Positions 11,381 through 22,369 are shown, counted from the stretch's first letter. The stretch: DNA of 64,000 nt from Pseudomonas sp. R4-35-07 (GCF_003852235.1 NZ_CP027732.1:992001-1056000); one strand, 5' to 3'. The notes: generated from the letters alone by a model not told the origin. A program made the numbers and translations.

Positions 11381-11868
11381 TGGCCAGTACTCATTCGCGC
11401 AATGGCTGGATTGTCTGGCTGACCTTCGCCATCGGCCTGTTGCTCAGCGTTTCACCGCTGCCACAGTTCATGGAAATCCTGCGCCCGCTGTGGCTGGCGT
11501 TGCTGCTGGCATTCTGGTCGTTGAACCTGCCGCACAAGGTAGGCATGGTCACGGCGATGTGCCTGGGCTTGGCGGAGGATGTGCTCTATGGCACCTTGCT
11601 CGGCCAGAACGCGTTGATCCTGACCCTGATCACCTTCCTGGTGCTGTCGTTGCAGCAGCGCTTGCGTATGTTCCCGATGTGGCAGCAGTGCCTGGTGATC
11701 CTGGTGATCTTCGGCCTGGCGCAGTTGGTTCAGCTCTGGCTCAGCGCCCTGACCGGCAATCGCCAGCCTACTCTCGCGCTGGTATTGCCGGCCCTGGTCA
11801 GTGCACTGCTGTGGCCTTGGGTCAGCTTCGGCCTGCGTGGGCTACGTCGTCGCTACAAAATCAATTGA
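11380..11868 (+). CDS. mreD: Rod shape-determining protein MreD
   Basis: MreD is a small integral membrane partner of MreC and RodA in the elongation complex. The 162 residues are highly hydrophobic with five to six likely membrane segments. [18 protein letters not shown] is the conserved family centre. Its ATG overlaps the mreC stop by one base, and GGAGGAA in the mreC tail serves as the ribosome site, so the two are translationally coupled. maf follows after 50 bp. Confidence 0.93.
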   Translation: MASTHSRNGWIVWLTFAIGLLLSVSPLPQFMEILRPLWLALLLAFWSLNLPHKVGMVTAMCLGLAEDVLYGTLLGQNALILTLITFLVLSLQQRLRMFPMWQQCLVILVIFGLAQLVQLWLSALTGNRQPTLALVLPALVSALLWPWVSFGLRGLRRRYKIN

Positions 11869-11918
11869 CGGATTGCGAGGCTCTGCCTGGTTATCGAACC
11901 CTACAGGGAGAGTCTGCA

Positions 11919-12515
11919 ATGAATGTGCTTTATCTGGCCTCGGGCTCCCCGCGGCGACGTGAGTTGTTGACCCAGATCGGTGTGCCTTTCACCGTGGTCA
12001 GCGCCGCCATCGATGAAACGCCTCTTATTGACGAAATTCCCGTCGCCTATGTCGAGCGCCTGGCTCGAAGCAAGGCAGCGGCGGGTCTGGCTGCGCTCGA
12101 GCACAGCACAGGCATCTGCGTGTTGGGTGCCGATACCGCTGTGATCGTGGATGGCAAGATTCTTGGCAAACCGGTGGATCAGGCCGATGCCTTGGCGATG
12201 TTGATGGCGTTGGCGGGGCGCGAGCATGAAGTCCTCACGGCCATCGCCCTTACCGACGGCCAGCGCTGTGAAACCCGATGTGTAAGCAGTCGCGTGGGGT
12301 TTCGTGAGATTTCTGCCCAGGAGGCTACGACCTACTGGCACAGTGGCGAACCCCAGGACAAAGCCGGCGGCTATGCTATCCAGGGGCTGGGCTCGGTGTT
12401 CGTGAGCGGACTCAATGGCAGCTATTCCGCCGTGGTCGGCCTGCCGGTGTGCGAAACCGCGCAACTGCTAGGCCGATTCGGCATACCCTGTTGGCAAAAC
12501 CTTACCGCGCGCTGA
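11919..12515 (+). CDS. maf: Maf-family nucleotide pyrophosphatase
   Basis: This is a cytoplasmic house-cleaning enzyme that hydrolyses non-canonical or surplus nucleoside triphosphates (YhdE type: dTTP/UTP). The 198 residues include the signature [12 protein letters not shown] (residues 5-16), the acidic metal site [19 protein letters not shown] and the C-terminal [10 protein letters not shown]. The reading frame is open far upstream, but the ATG at 11919 with AGGGAG upstream matches the family start. It lies between mreD and rng, the usual order. Confidence 0.94.
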   Translation: MNVLYLASGSPRRRELLTQIGVPFTVVSAAIDETPLIDEIPVAYVERLARSKAAAGLAALEHSTGICVLGADTAVIVDGKILGKPVDQADALAMLMALAGREHEVLTAIALTDGQRCETRCVSSRVGFREISAQEATTYWHSGEPQDKAGGYAIQGLGSVFVSGLNGSYSAVVGLPVCETAQLLGRFGIPCWQNLTAR

Positions 12516-12586
12516 ACGCCTCTACTTGCGCGCCAAGCCATAAGCGATCGGTCACTATTGTGAAAACGCCTGAACGAGACCCAGCC

Positions 12587-14044
12587 ATGAGTGAAGAGAT
12601 TCTGATCAATATCACGCCGATGGAATCGCGCGTGGCGGTGGTAGAGAACGGTGTTCTGCAAGAAGTGCATGTGGAGCGCACCCAGAAGCGCGGGATCGTC
12701 GGCAACATCTATAAAGGCAAGGTGGTGCGCGTATTGCCGGGCATGCAGGCGGCGTTCGTCGACATCGGCCTGGACCGCGCCGCCTTCATTCATGCTTCGG
12801 AAATCTCCCTGCGCGAAGGCCCGGCGGTGGAAAGCATCAGCGCCCTGGTGCACGAAGGGCAGAGCCTGGTGGTGCAGGTCACCAAGGACCCCATCGGTTC
12901 CAAGGGCGCCCGGCTGACTACCCAACTGTCGATTCCGTCGCGGTACCTGGTGTATATGCCGCGCACCGCCCATGTCGGTATTTCCCTCAAGATCGAGGAT
13001 GAGGCCGAACGCGAGCGCCTGAAGAAGGTGGTCAGCGACTGTGTCGCCGCCGAGGGCATCAAGGAAGCCGGTGGTTTTATCCTGCGCACCGCCGCCGAGG
13101 GCGCGGGCGCCGATGAAATCCTGATGGATATCCGCTACCTGCGGCGTCTGTGGGACCAGATCGCGGCGCAGATTCAGACCATTGGCGCGCCAAGCGTCAT
13201 CTATGAAGACCTCGGCCTGGCGTTACGTACCTTGCGCGATCTGGTCAGCCCGAAAATTGAGAAGATTCGCATCGACTCGCGGGAAACCTTCCAGCGCACC
13301 ACGCAATTTGTCGCCGAGCTGATGCCGGAAATTGCCGACCGCCTCGAGCACTATCCGGGCGAGCGGCCGATCTTCGACCTGTATGGCGTCGAAGACGAAA
13401 TCCAGAAAGCCCTGGAGCGCAAGGTCCCGCTCAAGTCCGGTGGCTACCTGGTGGTGGACCCGGCAGAAGCCATGACCACCATTGACGTCAACACGGGCGC
13501 GTTCGTGGGGCACCGCAACCTCGAAGAGACCATCTTCAAGACCAACCTTGAAGCTGCCACGGCGATAGCGCGCCAACTGCGCCTGCGTAACCTGGGCGGC
13601 ATCATCATCATCGACTTCATCGACATGGAAGACGCAGAGCACCAACGCCAGGTACTGCGCACCCTCGAAAAACAGCTGGAGCGCGACCACGCCAAGACCA
13701 ACATCATCGGTATCACCGAGCTTGGCCTGGTGCAGATGACCCGCAAGCGCACCCGCGAGAGCCTTGAGCAAGTGCTGTGCGAACCCTGCAGCAGTTGCCA
13801 GGGCCGGGGCAAATTGAAGACCCCGGAAACGGTCTGCTACGAAATTTTCCGTGAAATCCTACGGGAGGCACGCGCCTATCAGGCCGAAGGTTATAGAGTG
13901 CTCGCCAACCAGAAAGTGGTCGATCGCCTGCTCGACGAAGAGTCGGGCAACGTCGCCGAACTGGAGGGGTTTATCGGGCGCACTATTCGTTTTCAGGTCG
14001 AAACCATGTATTCCCAGGAACAATACGACGTGGTGCTGCTCTGA
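12587..14044 (+). CDS. rng: Ribonuclease G
   Basis: This is an endoribonuclease of the RNase E/G family that matures the 5' end of 16S rRNA and turns over some mRNAs. The 485 residues match RNase G; there is no long C-terminal scaffold as in RNase E. Seen: an S1-type RNA-binding domain near residues 35-125, the DNase-I-like catalytic domain with TTIDVNTGAFVG and IIDFIDMED supplying the Mg-binding aspartates, and the zinc-link CEPCSSCQGRG. ATG 12587 is chosen over upstream in-frame codons because MSEEILINITP is the family start. Confidence 0.96.
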   Translation: MSEEILINITPMESRVAVVENGVLQEVHVERTQKRGIVGNIYKGKVVRVLPGMQAAFVDIGLDRAAFIHASEISLREGPAVESISALVHEGQSLVVQVTKDPIGSKGARLTTQLSIPSRYLVYMPRTAHVGISLKIEDEAERERLKKVVSDCVAAEGIKEAGGFILRTAAEGAGADEILMDIRYLRRLWDQIAAQIQTIGAPSVIYEDLGLALRTLRDLVSPKIEKIRIDSRETFQRTTQFVAELMPEIADRLEHYPGERPIFDLYGVEDEIQKALERKVPLKSGGYLVVDPAEAMTTIDVNTGAFVGHRNLEETIFKTNLEAATAIARQLRLRNLGGIIIIDFIDMEDAEHQRQVLRTLEKQLERDHAKTNIIGITELGLVQMTRKRTRESLEQVLCEPCSSCQGRGKLKTPETVCYEIFREILREARAYQAEGYRVLANQKVVDRLLDEESGNVAELEGFIGRTIRFQVETMYSQEQYDVVLL

Positions 14045-14120
14045 TCCCCATTCGTTTTTCTTTTCCGAGACCGGCAGGCATTGATCTGTCGTCCGACTAC
14101 CGCTTTGAGGGTCGCCTGAC

Positions 14121-17100
14121 ATGGAGCGTCTGATACGCTTTTTTGCCGCTTTGACCCGTTGGGGGCTGGGCCTGTGTGCCTTGCTGCTGGTATCGGCGGC
14201 GGTGTACGTGAGCCTGGGGCGTGAATTGACCCCGCTGGTGGCCGAATACCGCGCTGAAGTCGAAACCAAGGCCCAGGCTGCGGTGCAGATGCCGGTGCAT
14301 ATCGGTAGCCTCGAAGGCCGCTGGAGCGGGTTTGCGCCGATATTGCTGGCCCACGACGTGATGGTCGGCGAGGGCAGCAGTGCGTTACGCCTGGACCAGG
14401 TCGAGGTGGTGCCCGACCTCTGGGCCAGCCTGATGGCCCGTGAAGTACGCATCGCCCATCTGCAAGTCAGCGGCTTGCAGCTGAGTGTCAAGGAAGACCA
14501 GGACGGCAGTTGGACGCTTCAGGGCTTGCCGTTACAGGACAGCCCGTCACTGGACCCGCAACAACTGCTCACCCGTATGCAAATGGTCAAGCGCGTTTCG
14601 GTGCTCGACAGCCAGGTGACCTTGCAACCGTTCGACCGGGCGCCGGTGACCGTAACGTATGTAGGCCTGGGCCTGCACACCGGCATGGCCCGGCAGCGCC
14701 TGGACGCGCGCCTGACGCTGCCCGACGGCCAACCGCTCGCCCTGAGCCTGCGCAGCCGTATACGCGCCAGCCAATGGAAAGACGCCGAGGTCGAGGCCTA
14801 CCTGAGCCTACCTCAAAGCGACTGGGCCAAGTGGATTCCATCCCGGCTGACCCAACAATGGAAGCTCACCCAGCTCAAGGCCGGCGGTGAGTTCTGGCTC
14901 AACTGGGCCAATGGCACCGTGCAAAGCGCGGTGGTGCGCCTCAATTCGCCGCAGGTAAAGGGCAGCTACGCCGAGCGCCAGCCGGTGCATATCGAAAACC
15001 TGGCCCTGACCGCGTATGTGCAACGCAGCGACAGCGGCCTCAAGGTGCTGTTGGATTCGCTGGCGATGAACATCGGCGAAACCCGTTGGGAATCGCGCGT
15101 GCAACTGCAGCAGAGCCTGGCCACCGATAAAACCCAGGAAGAGTGGAAACTCCAGGCCGATCGGCTCGACCTGACCCCCATCACGCCATTACTCAATGCC
15201 CTGGCGCCGCTGCCGGAAGGGTTCGCCAAGGCCGTCGAGCACCTGAAAGCCACCGGCCTGTTGCGCAATGTGCTGGTGGACTTCCGCCCCCAGGACACCA
15301 CCGATCAAAAAGTCAGTTTTGCCGCCAACCTCGAGCGTGTCGGTTTTGACGCGTACTTCGGCGCGCCGGCTGCGCGCAATGTGTCCGGCAGCATCAGCGG
15401 CGACCTGGGCCATGGCGAGTTGCGCATGGACAGCAAGGACTTCTCCCTGCATCTATTCCCGATTTTCGCCAAGCCATGGCAGTACATCCAGGCCAACGCG
15501 CGCCTGACCTGGACATTGGACAAGCAGGGCTTCACCCTGATCGCGCCGTATATCAAAGTGCTGGGGGAAGAAGGCAAGGTCGCGGCGGATTTCCTGATTC
15601 GCCTGCATTTCGACCATAGCCAGGAGGACTACATGGACTTGCGGGTCGGCATGGTCGATGGCGATGGTCGTTTTACCCCCAAGTATCTACCGGCAGTGCT
15701 GAGCCCTGCGCTGGATGAATGGTTGCGCACGGCGATCCTCAAAGGCGCGGTAGACGAAGGTTTTTTCCAGTACCAGGGCTCCTTGAGCCACAACGCGCTG
15801 CCGGCTTCGCGCAATATCAGCCTGTTCTTCAAGGTGCATGATGCCGAGCTGGCCTTCCAGCCGGGTTGGCCCCATGTGAACAAGGTCAATGGTGAAGTGT
15901 TCGTCGAGGAGAGCGGCGTGCGTATCCTGGCCAGCAAGGGCCAACTGCTCGATACCCAGGTCAAGGACGTTTACGTCAATATCCCCCACGCGCCGGCCGG
16001 CAAGGACAGCCACCTGCTGCTCACCGGCGGATTTTCCGGTGGGTTGGGCGACGGTTTGAAAATCCTCCAGGAAGCCCCCATCGGTACCGCATCCACCTTT
16101 GCGGGCTGGAAGGGCGAGGGCAACCTGCAAGGCAGTCTGGACCTGGACGTGCCCTTGGCCAAAGGCACCGAGCCTAAGATCGTGGTCGACTTCAAGACCG
16201 ATAAAGCGCGCCTGCAACTGGCGGAGCCCACCCTGGACCTGACCCAGCTCAAGGGTGACTTCCGTTTCGACAGCGCCAAGGGCCTGAGCGGCCAGAATAT
16301 TTCGGCCCAGGCGTTCGACCGTCCGATCACCGCGCAGATTTTTGCCGAGGGCACACCCGGCAATATCAACACCCGCGTTACCGCCAAGGGGCAGGTGACG
16401 GTCAAGCGGCTCACCGACTGGTTGAAAATCAGCCAGCCGCTGCCGGTGTCCGGCGATATTCCGTACCAGTTGCAAGTGATCCTGGACGGCGCGGACAGTC
16501 AGTTGATGGTCAATTCCAATCTCAAGGGCGTCGCGGTAGACCTGCCGGCGCCGTTTGGCATGCCGGCGAGCCAGGGCCGTGACAGCACGTTCCGCATGAC
16601 CTTGCAGGGCGCCGAACGGCGTTACTGGTTTGACTACGGTGAGCTGGCGAACTTCACGTTTGCGGCGCCGCCGGACAACTTCAATGAGGGCCGCGGCGAA
16701 TTGTTCCTCGGCGATGGCGACGCGGTGTTGCCCGGCGCGAAGGGCCTGCGCATTCGCGGGGTGCTTTCGGAGCTGGACATCGACCCGTGGAAACAACTCG
16801 CCAACCGTTACGCCGGTAACGATCCGGGCGGCAATGCCAAGCAGCTGCTCAGTGGCGCTGATTTCAAGGTAGGCAAGCTGACTGGGTTTGGTACTCAGTT
16901 CAATCAGGTCAAACTGCAACTGGATCGCAAGCCCGTGGCCTGGGGCCTGCAGTTCGACAGCCAGCAAGCCAAGGGCACGGTCAACCTGCCGGACGCGAAG
17001 GGCGCACCTATCGCAATCAACCTGCAGTACGTGAAGCTGCCTGCGGTCGACCCGACCGTACAGGCGGACGAGAACGCGCCGGACCCGTTGGCCGATATCG

Positions 17101-17936
17101 ATCCCAAGGATATTCCGGCATTGGATATCGCCATCGATCAACTGTTCCAGGGCCCGGACCTGGTCGGCGCCTGGTCGCTGAAAGTCCGGCCGACCGCCAA
17201 GGGTCTGGCCTTCAACAGCCTGGACCTGGGCCTCAAGGGCATGCAACTCAACGGCGCCGGCGGTTGGGAAGGCGCGCCGGGGGCCAGCAGCAGTTGGTAC
17301 AAGGGGCGACTGGACGGCAAGAACATTGCCGACGTGCTCAAAGGCTGGGGCTTTGCGCCCACGGTAACCAGCGAGGACTTCCATCTGGACGTGGATGGCC
17401 GTTGGCCCGGTTCGCCCGCCTGGGTTGGGCCCAAGCGGTTCTCCGGTAGCCTGGATGCAGCGTTCCGTAAAGGTCAGTTCGTGGAAGTGGAAGGTGGTGC
17501 CCAGGCGTTGCGGGTGTTCGGCCTGCTTAACTTCAATTCCATCGGCCGCCGTTTGCGCCTGGATTTTTCCGACTTGCTCGGCAAGGGCCTGAGCTATGAC
17601 CGGGTCAAGGGCTTGCTCGCAGCCAGTAACGGCGTGTTCGTGACTCGTGAGCCCATCACCATGACCGGGCCGTCCACCAACCTTGAGCTGAACGGCACCC
17701 TCGACCTGGTGGCGGATCGCGTCGATGCCAAGTTGCTGGTGACGCTGCCGGTCACCAACAACCTGCCCATCGCGGCATTGATTGTCGGCGCGCCGGCCAT
17801 TGGCGGCGCATTGTTTCTGATCGACAAGCTGATCGGTGACCGGGTATCGCGCTTTGCCAGCGTGCAGTACACCGTGCAAGGCCCGTGGAAAGACCCGAAA
17901 ATCACCTTCGACAAGCCATTTGAAAAGCCAAACTGA
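14121..17936 (+). CDS. yhdP: YhdP-family AsmA-like envelope protein
   Basis: This is a very large (1,271 residues) inner-membrane-anchored periplasmic protein of the AsmA-like/TamB group. These proteins are thought to form bridges carrying phospholipids from inner to outer membrane. One N-terminal membrane helix (about 12-32) precedes a long beta-rich body (DUF3971 region). The C-terminal AsmA2-type region contains VFGLLNFNSIGRRLRLDFSD and ends with a hydrophobic stretch (LPIAALIVGAPAIGGALFL) before the tail. It follows rng and precedes the nitrilase and tldD genes, a conserved order. The lipid-transport role comes from work on E. coli YhdP, TamB and YdbH. Confidence 0.92.
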   Translation: MERLIRFFAALTRWGLGLCALLLVSAAVYVSLGRELTPLVAEYRAEVETKAQAAVQMPVHIGSLEGRWSGFAPILLAHDVMVGEGSSALRLDQVEVVPDLWASLMAREVRIAHLQVSGLQLSVKEDQDGSWTLQGLPLQDSPSLDPQQLLTRMQMVKRVSVLDSQVTLQPFDRAPVTVTYVGLGLHTGMARQRLDARLTLPDGQPLALSLRSRIRASQWKDAEVEAYLSLPQSDWAKWIPSRLTQQWKLTQLKAGGEFWLNWANGTVQSAVVRLNSPQVKGSYAERQPVHIENLALTAYVQRSDSGLKVLLDSLAMNIGETRWESRVQLQQSLATDKTQEEWKLQADRLDLTPITPLLNALAPLPEGFAKAVEHLKATGLLRNVLVDFRPQDTTDQKVSFAANLERVGFDAYFGAPAARNVSGSISGDLGHGELRMDSKDFSLHLFPIFAKPWQYIQANARLTWTLDKQGFTLIAPYIKVLGEEGKVAADFLIRLHFDHSQEDYMDLRVGMVDGDGRFTPKYLPAVLSPALDEWLRTAILKGAVDEGFFQYQGSLSHNALPASRNISLFFKVHDAELAFQPGWPHVNKVNGEVFVEESGVRILASKGQLLDTQVKDVYVNIPHAPAGKDSHLLLTGGFSGGLGDGLKILQEAPIGTASTFAGWKGEGNLQGSLDLDVPLAKGTEPKIVVDFKTDKARLQLAEPTLDLTQLKGDFRFDSAKGLSGQNISAQAFDRPITAQIFAEGTPGNINTRVTAKGQVTVKRLTDWLKISQPLPVSGDIPYQLQVILDGADSQLMVNSNLKGVAVDLPAPFGMPASQGRDSTFRMTLQGAERRYWFDYGELANFTFAAPPDNFNEGRGELFLGDGDAVLPGAKGLRIRGVLSELDIDPWKQLANRYAGNDPGGNAKQLLSGADFKVGKLTGFGTQFNQVKLQLDRKPVAWGLQFDSQQAKGTVNLPDAKGAPIAINLQYVKLPAVDPTVQADENAPDPLADIDPKDIPALDIAIDQLFQGPDLVGAWSLKVRPTAKGLAFNSLDLGLKGMQLNGAGGWEGAPGASSSWYKGRLDGKNIADVLKGWGFAPTVTSEDFHLDVDGRWPGSPAWVGPKRFSGSLDAAFRKGQFVEVEGGAQALRVFGLLNFNSIGRRLRLDFSDLLGKGLSYDRVKGLLAASNGVFVTREPITMTGPSTNLELNGTLDLVADRVDAKLLVTLPVTNNLPIAALIVGAPAIGGALFLIDKLIGDRVSRFASVQYTVQGPWKDPKITFDKPFEKPN

Positions 17937-17984
17937 GAGGCTGTGGAGTAGCATGGCCCCATGCCCTTTACGGAGTGTCGGCCC

Positions 17985-18833
17985 ATGTCCTTTGCGGTAA
18001 TTCAAATGGTCAGCCAGAGTGATGTGCTGGCGAACCTGGCTCAGGCGCGCCGCCTGCTGGAGAGCGCGGCGGCGCAGGGCGCCAGGCTTGCGGTACTGCC
18101 GGAGAACTTCGCCGCAATGGGCCGCCGTGACATGGCTGACATTGGTCGCGCCGAGGCCTTGGGTGAAGGCCCGATCCTGCCATGGTTGAAACAGGCCGCC
18201 CGCGACCTCACCTTATGGATAGTGGCCGGCACACTACCGTTGCCACCCAAGGACCAACCGAGCGCCAAGCCTAACGCCTGTTCGCTGTTGATCGACGACC
18301 GGGGTGAAATCGTCGCTCGCTACGACAAGCTGCATTTGTTCGATGTGGATGTGGCGGATGCCCGGGGTCGTTATCGCGAATCCGACGACTATGCTTTCGG
18401 AAGCAACGTGGTGGTGACGGATACGCCGGTGGGGCGCTTGGGGCTGACGGTGTGCTACGACCTGCGCTTCCCGGAGTTGTACAGTGAGTTGCGCGCGGCG
18501 GGGGCTGAGTTGATCAGCGCGCCCTCGGCGTTTACGGCGGTGACCGGGGCGGCGCATTGGGATGTGCTGATTCGTGCACGGGCCATTGAAACCCAGTGTT
18601 ACTTGCTGGCGGCTGCCCAGGGCGGTGTGCACCCGGGACCACGGGAAACCCACGGGCACGCGGCGATTATCGATCCCTGGGGGCGCGTGTTGGCCCAACA
18701 GGATCAAGGCGAAGCGGTGTTGGTGGCCGAACGCGACAGCAAAGAACAGGCGTCGATACGGGCGCGCATGCCGGTGGTCAATCACCGGCGCTTTTTCTCG
18801 CAGGGCGCACAGCGACCTGCTTCAGAACGATGA
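17985..18833 (+). CDS. Nitrilase-superfamily amidohydrolase
   Basis: This is a 282-residue carbon-nitrogen hydrolase, probably of the Nit1/deaminated-glutathione amidase type. The catalytic Glu-Lys-Cys triad is visible: Glu40 in [11 protein letters not shown], Lys in [11 protein letters not shown], and Cys in [13 protein letters not shown]. Another ATG lies eight codons upstream, but [10 protein letters not shown] with CGGAG nine bases before it is the better start. It is 16 bp upstream of tldD, so co-transcription is likely. The true substrate is not shown by sequence. Confidence 0.88.
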   Translation: MSFAVIQMVSQSDVLANLAQARRLLESAAAQGARLAVLPENFAAMGRRDMADIGRAEALGEGPILPWLKQAARDLTLWIVAGTLPLPPKDQPSAKPNACSLLIDDRGEIVARYDKLHLFDVDVADARGRYRESDDYAFGSNVVVTDTPVGRLGLTVCYDLRFPELYSELRAAGAELISAPSAFTAVTGAAHWDVLIRARAIETQCYLLAAAQGGVHPGPRETHGHAAIIDPWGRVLAQQDQGEAVLVAERDSKEQASIRARMPVVNHRRFFSQGAQRPASER

Positions 18834-18849
18834 ATTTAAGGCCAAACCT

Positions 18850-20292
18850 ATGAGCGAGTTGTTGTCCTCAGTCAGTGAACATCTCCTGGCACCCGGTGGC
18901 GTGACCATCGAAAGTCTGCAAACCGTGCTGGGCGATCTGGCCGGACCCGGCATCGACGCGGCCGATCTGTATTTCCAAGGGCAGATTTCCGAGTCCTGGG
19001 CGTTGGAAGACGGCATCGTCAAGGAAGGCAGTTTCAACCTTGACCAGGGTGTAGGCGTTCGCGCGCAATCCGGAGAAAAAACCGGTTTTGCCTACAGCAA
19101 CGCCATTACGTTGGAGGCCCTGGGCCTGGCTGCGCGTGCGGCCCGTTCGATTTCCCGTGCAGGGCAGAACGGCACGGTGCAGGCGTTCAGCACCCAGGAC
19201 GTGGCGCAGTTGTACGCGCCGGACAATCCGCTGGAAGTGATCAGCCGCGCGGAGAAGGTCGAGCTGCTCAAGCGTGTGGACGCGGCGACCCGCGCCCTGG
19301 ACCCGCGTATCCAGCAGGTCACCGTGAGTATGGCCGGCGTGTGGGAGCGCATCCTCGTCGCGTCTACCGACGGCGGGCTGGCGGCCGATGTGCGGCCACT
19401 GGTGCGTTTCAACGTGAGTGTGATCGTCGAGCAGAACGGTCGCCGCGAGCGCGGCGGCCATGGCGGTGGCGGGCGCACCGATTACCGTTATTTCCTCGCC
19501 GAGGACCGCGCCATGGGCTACGCCCGTGAAGCGCTGCGCCAGGCACTGGTCAACCTGGAAGCGATTCCGGCGCCGGCCGGTACCTTGCCGGTCGTGCTGG
19601 GTTCGGGTTGGTCCGGTGTGCTGCTGCACGAAGCCGTGGGCCATGGGCTGGAAGGCGACTTCAACCGCAAGGGCAGCTCCGCCTACAGCGGGCGCATGGG
19701 CGAGATGGTTGCGTCCAAGCTGTGCACCATTGTCGATGACGGCACCTTGGCTGGTCGCCGAGGTTCGTTGAGCGTGGATGACGAGGGCACGCCGACAGAG
19801 TGCACCACCCTGATCGAAAACGGCGTACTCAAGGGCTATATGCAAGACAAGCTCAACGCCCGCCTGATGGGCGTGGCGCGCACCGGCAATGGTCGTCGCG
19901 AATCCTATGCCCACCTGCCCATGCCCCGCATGACCAACACCTACATGCTCGGTGGCCAAAGCGATCCGGCAGAAATCATTGCTTCGGTGAAGCGCGGCAT
20001 CTACTGCGCCAACCTCGGCGGCGGGCAGGTGGATATCACCAGCGGCAAGTTCGTGTTTTCCACCAGCGAGGCGTACTTGATCGAAGACGGCAAGATTACC
20101 GCACCGGTCAAGGGCGCGACGTTGATTGGTAATGGGCCGGAGGCCATGAGCAAGGTGTCGATGGTCGGTAACGATCTGTCGCTGGACAGCGGCGTGGGCA
20201 CGTGCGGGAAGGATGGGCAGTCGGTGCCGGTGGGCGTGGGCCAGCCAACCTTGAAAATTGATGCGATCACCGTGGGTGGCACGGGCTCGTAA
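18850..20292 (+). CDS. tldD: Metalloprotease TldD
   Basis: TldD is the catalytic half of the TldD-TldE heterodimer, which trims unfolded or modified peptides, including microcin B17 precursor and CcdA in E. coli. The 480 residues carry the metal site [13 protein letters not shown] (HExxxH) near residue 257. The frame is open far upstream into the nitrilase gene, but the ATG at 18850 gives the family N-terminus and length. Its partner pmbA lies 0.7 kb downstream, separated by the opposite-strand darP. Confidence 0.95.
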   Translation: MSELLSSVSEHLLAPGGVTIESLQTVLGDLAGPGIDAADLYFQGQISESWALEDGIVKEGSFNLDQGVGVRAQSGEKTGFAYSNAITLEALGLAARAARSISRAGQNGTVQAFSTQDVAQLYAPDNPLEVISRAEKVELLKRVDAATRALDPRIQQVTVSMAGVWERILVASTDGGLAADVRPLVRFNVSVIVEQNGRRERGGHGGGGRTDYRYFLAEDRAMGYAREALRQALVNLEAIPAPAGTLPVVLGSGWSGVLLHEAVGHGLEGDFNRKGSSAYSGRMGEMVASKLCTIVDDGTLAGRRGSLSVDDEGTPTECTTLIENGVLKGYMQDKLNARLMGVARTGNGRRESYAHLPMPRMTNTYMLGGQSDPAEIIASVKRGIYCANLGGGQVDITSGKFVFSTSEAYLIEDGKITAPVKGATLIGNGPEAMSKVSMVGNDLSLDSGVGTCGKDGQSVPVGVGQPTLKIDAITVGGTGS

Positions 20293-20304
20293 GCCCGCAA
20301 GCTT

Positions 20305-20327
20305 CGGGTGGCGAAGGTCGCCACCCG
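20305..20327. terminator. Stem-loop between convergent tldD and darP
   Basis: The 10-bp arms CGGGTGGCGA and TCGCCACCCG surround an AGG loop between two genes that end towards each other. Neither strand has a clear T run, so termination here is plausible from position but not certain. Confidence 0.45.
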
Positions 20328-20337
20328 GGGAAGAGGA

Positions 20338-20859
20338 TCAACGCAGACCGCGTTGAGTCTCGTCCAGCTCACGGATGTATTTGAAGATTTTACGGCTGGT
20401 GGCCGGCGCCTTGTTATGCGCCATTTCATGTTGGGCTTGACGGATCAGGGAGCGCAATTGCTGGCGGTCCGCTTCCGGATAGTCCAATACGAATTTTTCC
20501 AGCACGGCGTCATCGCCCTCGATCAGGCGGTCACGCCAACGCTCCAGGTTATGGAAGCGTTCGTTGTACTGGCGAGTGGAGGCATCGGTTTGATCGAGCA
20601 AGGCCAGAATGGCGTCAGTGTCCTGATCGCGCATCAGCTTGCCGATAAACATGATGTGCCGTTTGCGCGCGATATTCGCGGTGTGCTTAGGCGCATCGGC
20701 CAAGGCCCGACGCATTTCGTCGGTCAGTGGCAGTTTTGCAATCAAGTCCTTTTTGAGCGTTGTAAGGCGCTCGCCAAGGTCAACCAGAGCATGCAGCTCA
20801 CGTTTGACCTGGGTTTTGCTTTTCTCCCCATCGAGGGAGTCGTCGTAAGAATCAACCAT
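20338..20859 (-). CDS. darP: Ribosome biogenesis factor DarP (YjgA)
   Basis: DarP is a small helical protein that associates with late pre-50S particles and helps shape the peptidyl-transferase centre in E. coli. The 173 residues are highly charged, with [20 protein letters not shown] at the start and [19 protein letters not shown] at the end, both typical of the DUF615 family. The start is set at MVDSYDDSL; five more in-frame codons upstream are less likely to be coding. It sits on the opposite strand between tldD and pmbA. Confidence 0.92.
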   Translation of the reverse strand: MVDSYDDSLDGEKSKTQVKRELHALVDLGERLTTLKKDLIAKLPLTDEMRRALADAPKHTANIARKRHIMFIGKLMRDQDTDAILALLDQTDASTRQYNERFHNLERWRDRLIEGDDAVLEKFVLDYPEADRQQLRSLIRQAQHEMAHNKAPATSRKIFKYIRELDETQRGLR

Positions 20860-20967
20860 GGTGGCAGTCCGCAAAGAAACGCCGCCATGATAACCAGTCG
20901 GGGGCCGCTTGTCCGGCCCGGTCGCTCGATGGCCTTAACCGAGAGCAGAATTTGAGTGGAGAAAACC

Positions 20968-22314
20968 ATGAGTGCAGCCCAAAGCGTCGGTCCGCAAGCG
21001 TTACCGGCACTGCAGGAACAAGTCGAGCAGATCCTTGCCGAGGCCAAGCGCCAGGGGGCCAGCGCCTGTGAGGTAGCGGTGTCGCTGGAGCAGGGACTGT
21101 CGACTTCGGTGCGTCAGCGGGAAGTGGAGACCGTAGAATTCAATCGCGACCAAGGGTTTGGGATTACCTTGTATGTGGGCCAGCGCAAAGGTTCGGCCAG
21201 TACGTCGGCCAGTGGCCCGGAGGCGATCCGCGAGACCGTCGCCGCCGCGTTGGCAATCGCCAAGCACACCTCTGAGGATGAAAGCTCAGGCTTGGCCGAC
21301 AAAGCGCTGATGGCCAAGGACCTGCAGGATTTCGACCTGTTCCACGCCTGGGATATCACGCCCGAGCAAGCCATCGAACAGGCGCTGACCTGCGAAGCTG
21401 CGGCGTTCGATGCCGATGCGCGTATCAAGAACGCCGACGGCACCACCCTGAGTACGCATCAGGGCTGCCGTGTCTACGGTAACAGCCACGGTTTTATCGG
21501 TGGCTATGCGTCCACGCGTCACAGCCTGAGTTGCGTCATGATCGCCGAAGCCGACGGCCAGATGCAGCGTGATTACTGGTACGACGTCAACCGTCAAGGC
21601 GAGTTGCTGGCCGACCCGGTAAGCATTGGCCAGCGTGCGGCGCAGCGTGCAGCCAGTCGTTTGGGCGCACGCCCGGTGCCCACGTGCGAAGTGCCGGTAC
21701 TGTTTTCCGCAGAGTTGGCCGGTGGTCTGTTCGGTAGTTTTCTCGGAGCGATTTCCGGCGGCAACCTGTATCGCAAATCTTCATTCCTCGAAGGCGCGAT
21801 CGGCCAGAAGCTGTTCCCGGAGTGGTTGACCATCGATGAGCGCCCGCACCTGATGCGCGCCATGGGCAGCGCCTCGTTCGACGGCGACGGCCTGGCCACG
21901 TATGCCAAGCCGTTCGTTGAGAAGGGCGAGTTGGTGTCTTATATATTGGGCACCTACGCTGGACGCAAGCTTGGCCTGCCAAGCACCGCCAACTCCGGCG
22001 GGGTTCACAACCTGTTCGTGACCCATGGCGATGAAGACCAGGCGGCGCTGTTGCGTCGCATGGGGCGCGGCCTGCTGGTGACCGAATTGATGGGCCAAGG
22101 GCTGAACATGGTGACGGGTGACTATTCCCGTGGCGCGGCGGGGTTCTGGGTGGAAAACGGTGAGATTCAGTTCGCCGTCCAGGAAGTGACGATTGCCGGC
22201 AACATGCGCGATATGTTCAAGCAGATCGTGGCCGTGGGTAACGACCTGGAATTGCGCAGCAATATCCGCACGGGCTCCGTGTTGATCGAACGGATGACGG
22301 TCGCCGGTAGCTGA
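20968..22314 (+). CDS. pmbA: Metalloprotease subunit TldE/PmbA
   Basis: This is the non-catalytic-metal partner of TldD in the TldD/E protease. The 448 residues have the U62-family fold but lack the HExxxH site of TldD, as expected. Seen: QGFGITLYVGQRKGSASTS near the N-terminus and the C-terminal NGEIQFAVQEVTIAGNMRDM. ATG 20968 is used rather than GTG 20956 because it follows GGAGAAAACC and starts the family sequence. It is divergent from darP and ends at a strong terminator. Confidence 0.94.
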   Translation: MSAAQSVGPQALPALQEQVEQILAEAKRQGASACEVAVSLEQGLSTSVRQREVETVEFNRDQGFGITLYVGQRKGSASTSASGPEAIRETVAAALAIAKHTSEDESSGLADKALMAKDLQDFDLFHAWDITPEQAIEQALTCEAAAFDADARIKNADGTTLSTHQGCRVYGNSHGFIGGYASTRHSLSCVMIAEADGQMQRDYWYDVNRQGELLADPVSIGQRAAQRAASRLGARPVPTCEVPVLFSAELAGGLFGSFLGAISGGNLYRKSSFLEGAIGQKLFPEWLTIDERPHLMRAMGSASFDGDGLATYAKPFVEKGELVSYILGTYAGRKLGLPSTANSGGVHNLFVTHGDEDQAALLRRMGRGLLVTELMGQGLNMVTGDYSRGAAGFWVENGEIQFAVQEVTIAGNMRDMFKQIVAVGNDLELRSNIRTGSVLIERMTVAGS

Positions 22315-22330
22315 CCTGCAACGTTTCAGC

Positions 22331-22369
22331 AAAAAGGCGCGCCATATCGATGATGGCGCGCCTTTTTTT
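22331..22369 (+). terminator. Intrinsic terminator after pmbA
   Basis: AAAAAGGCGCGCCAT and ATGGCGCGCC are complementary arms around CGATG-type loop bases, followed by seven T. It closes pmbA and isolates the fagA operon that follows. Confidence 0.92.

Noticed and set aside
18850..22314. tldD and pmbA as processing enzymes of a nearby modified-peptide (RiPP) cluster
   Set aside because: No precursor peptide, modifying enzyme or export gene lies nearby. The pair is in its usual core-genome place.
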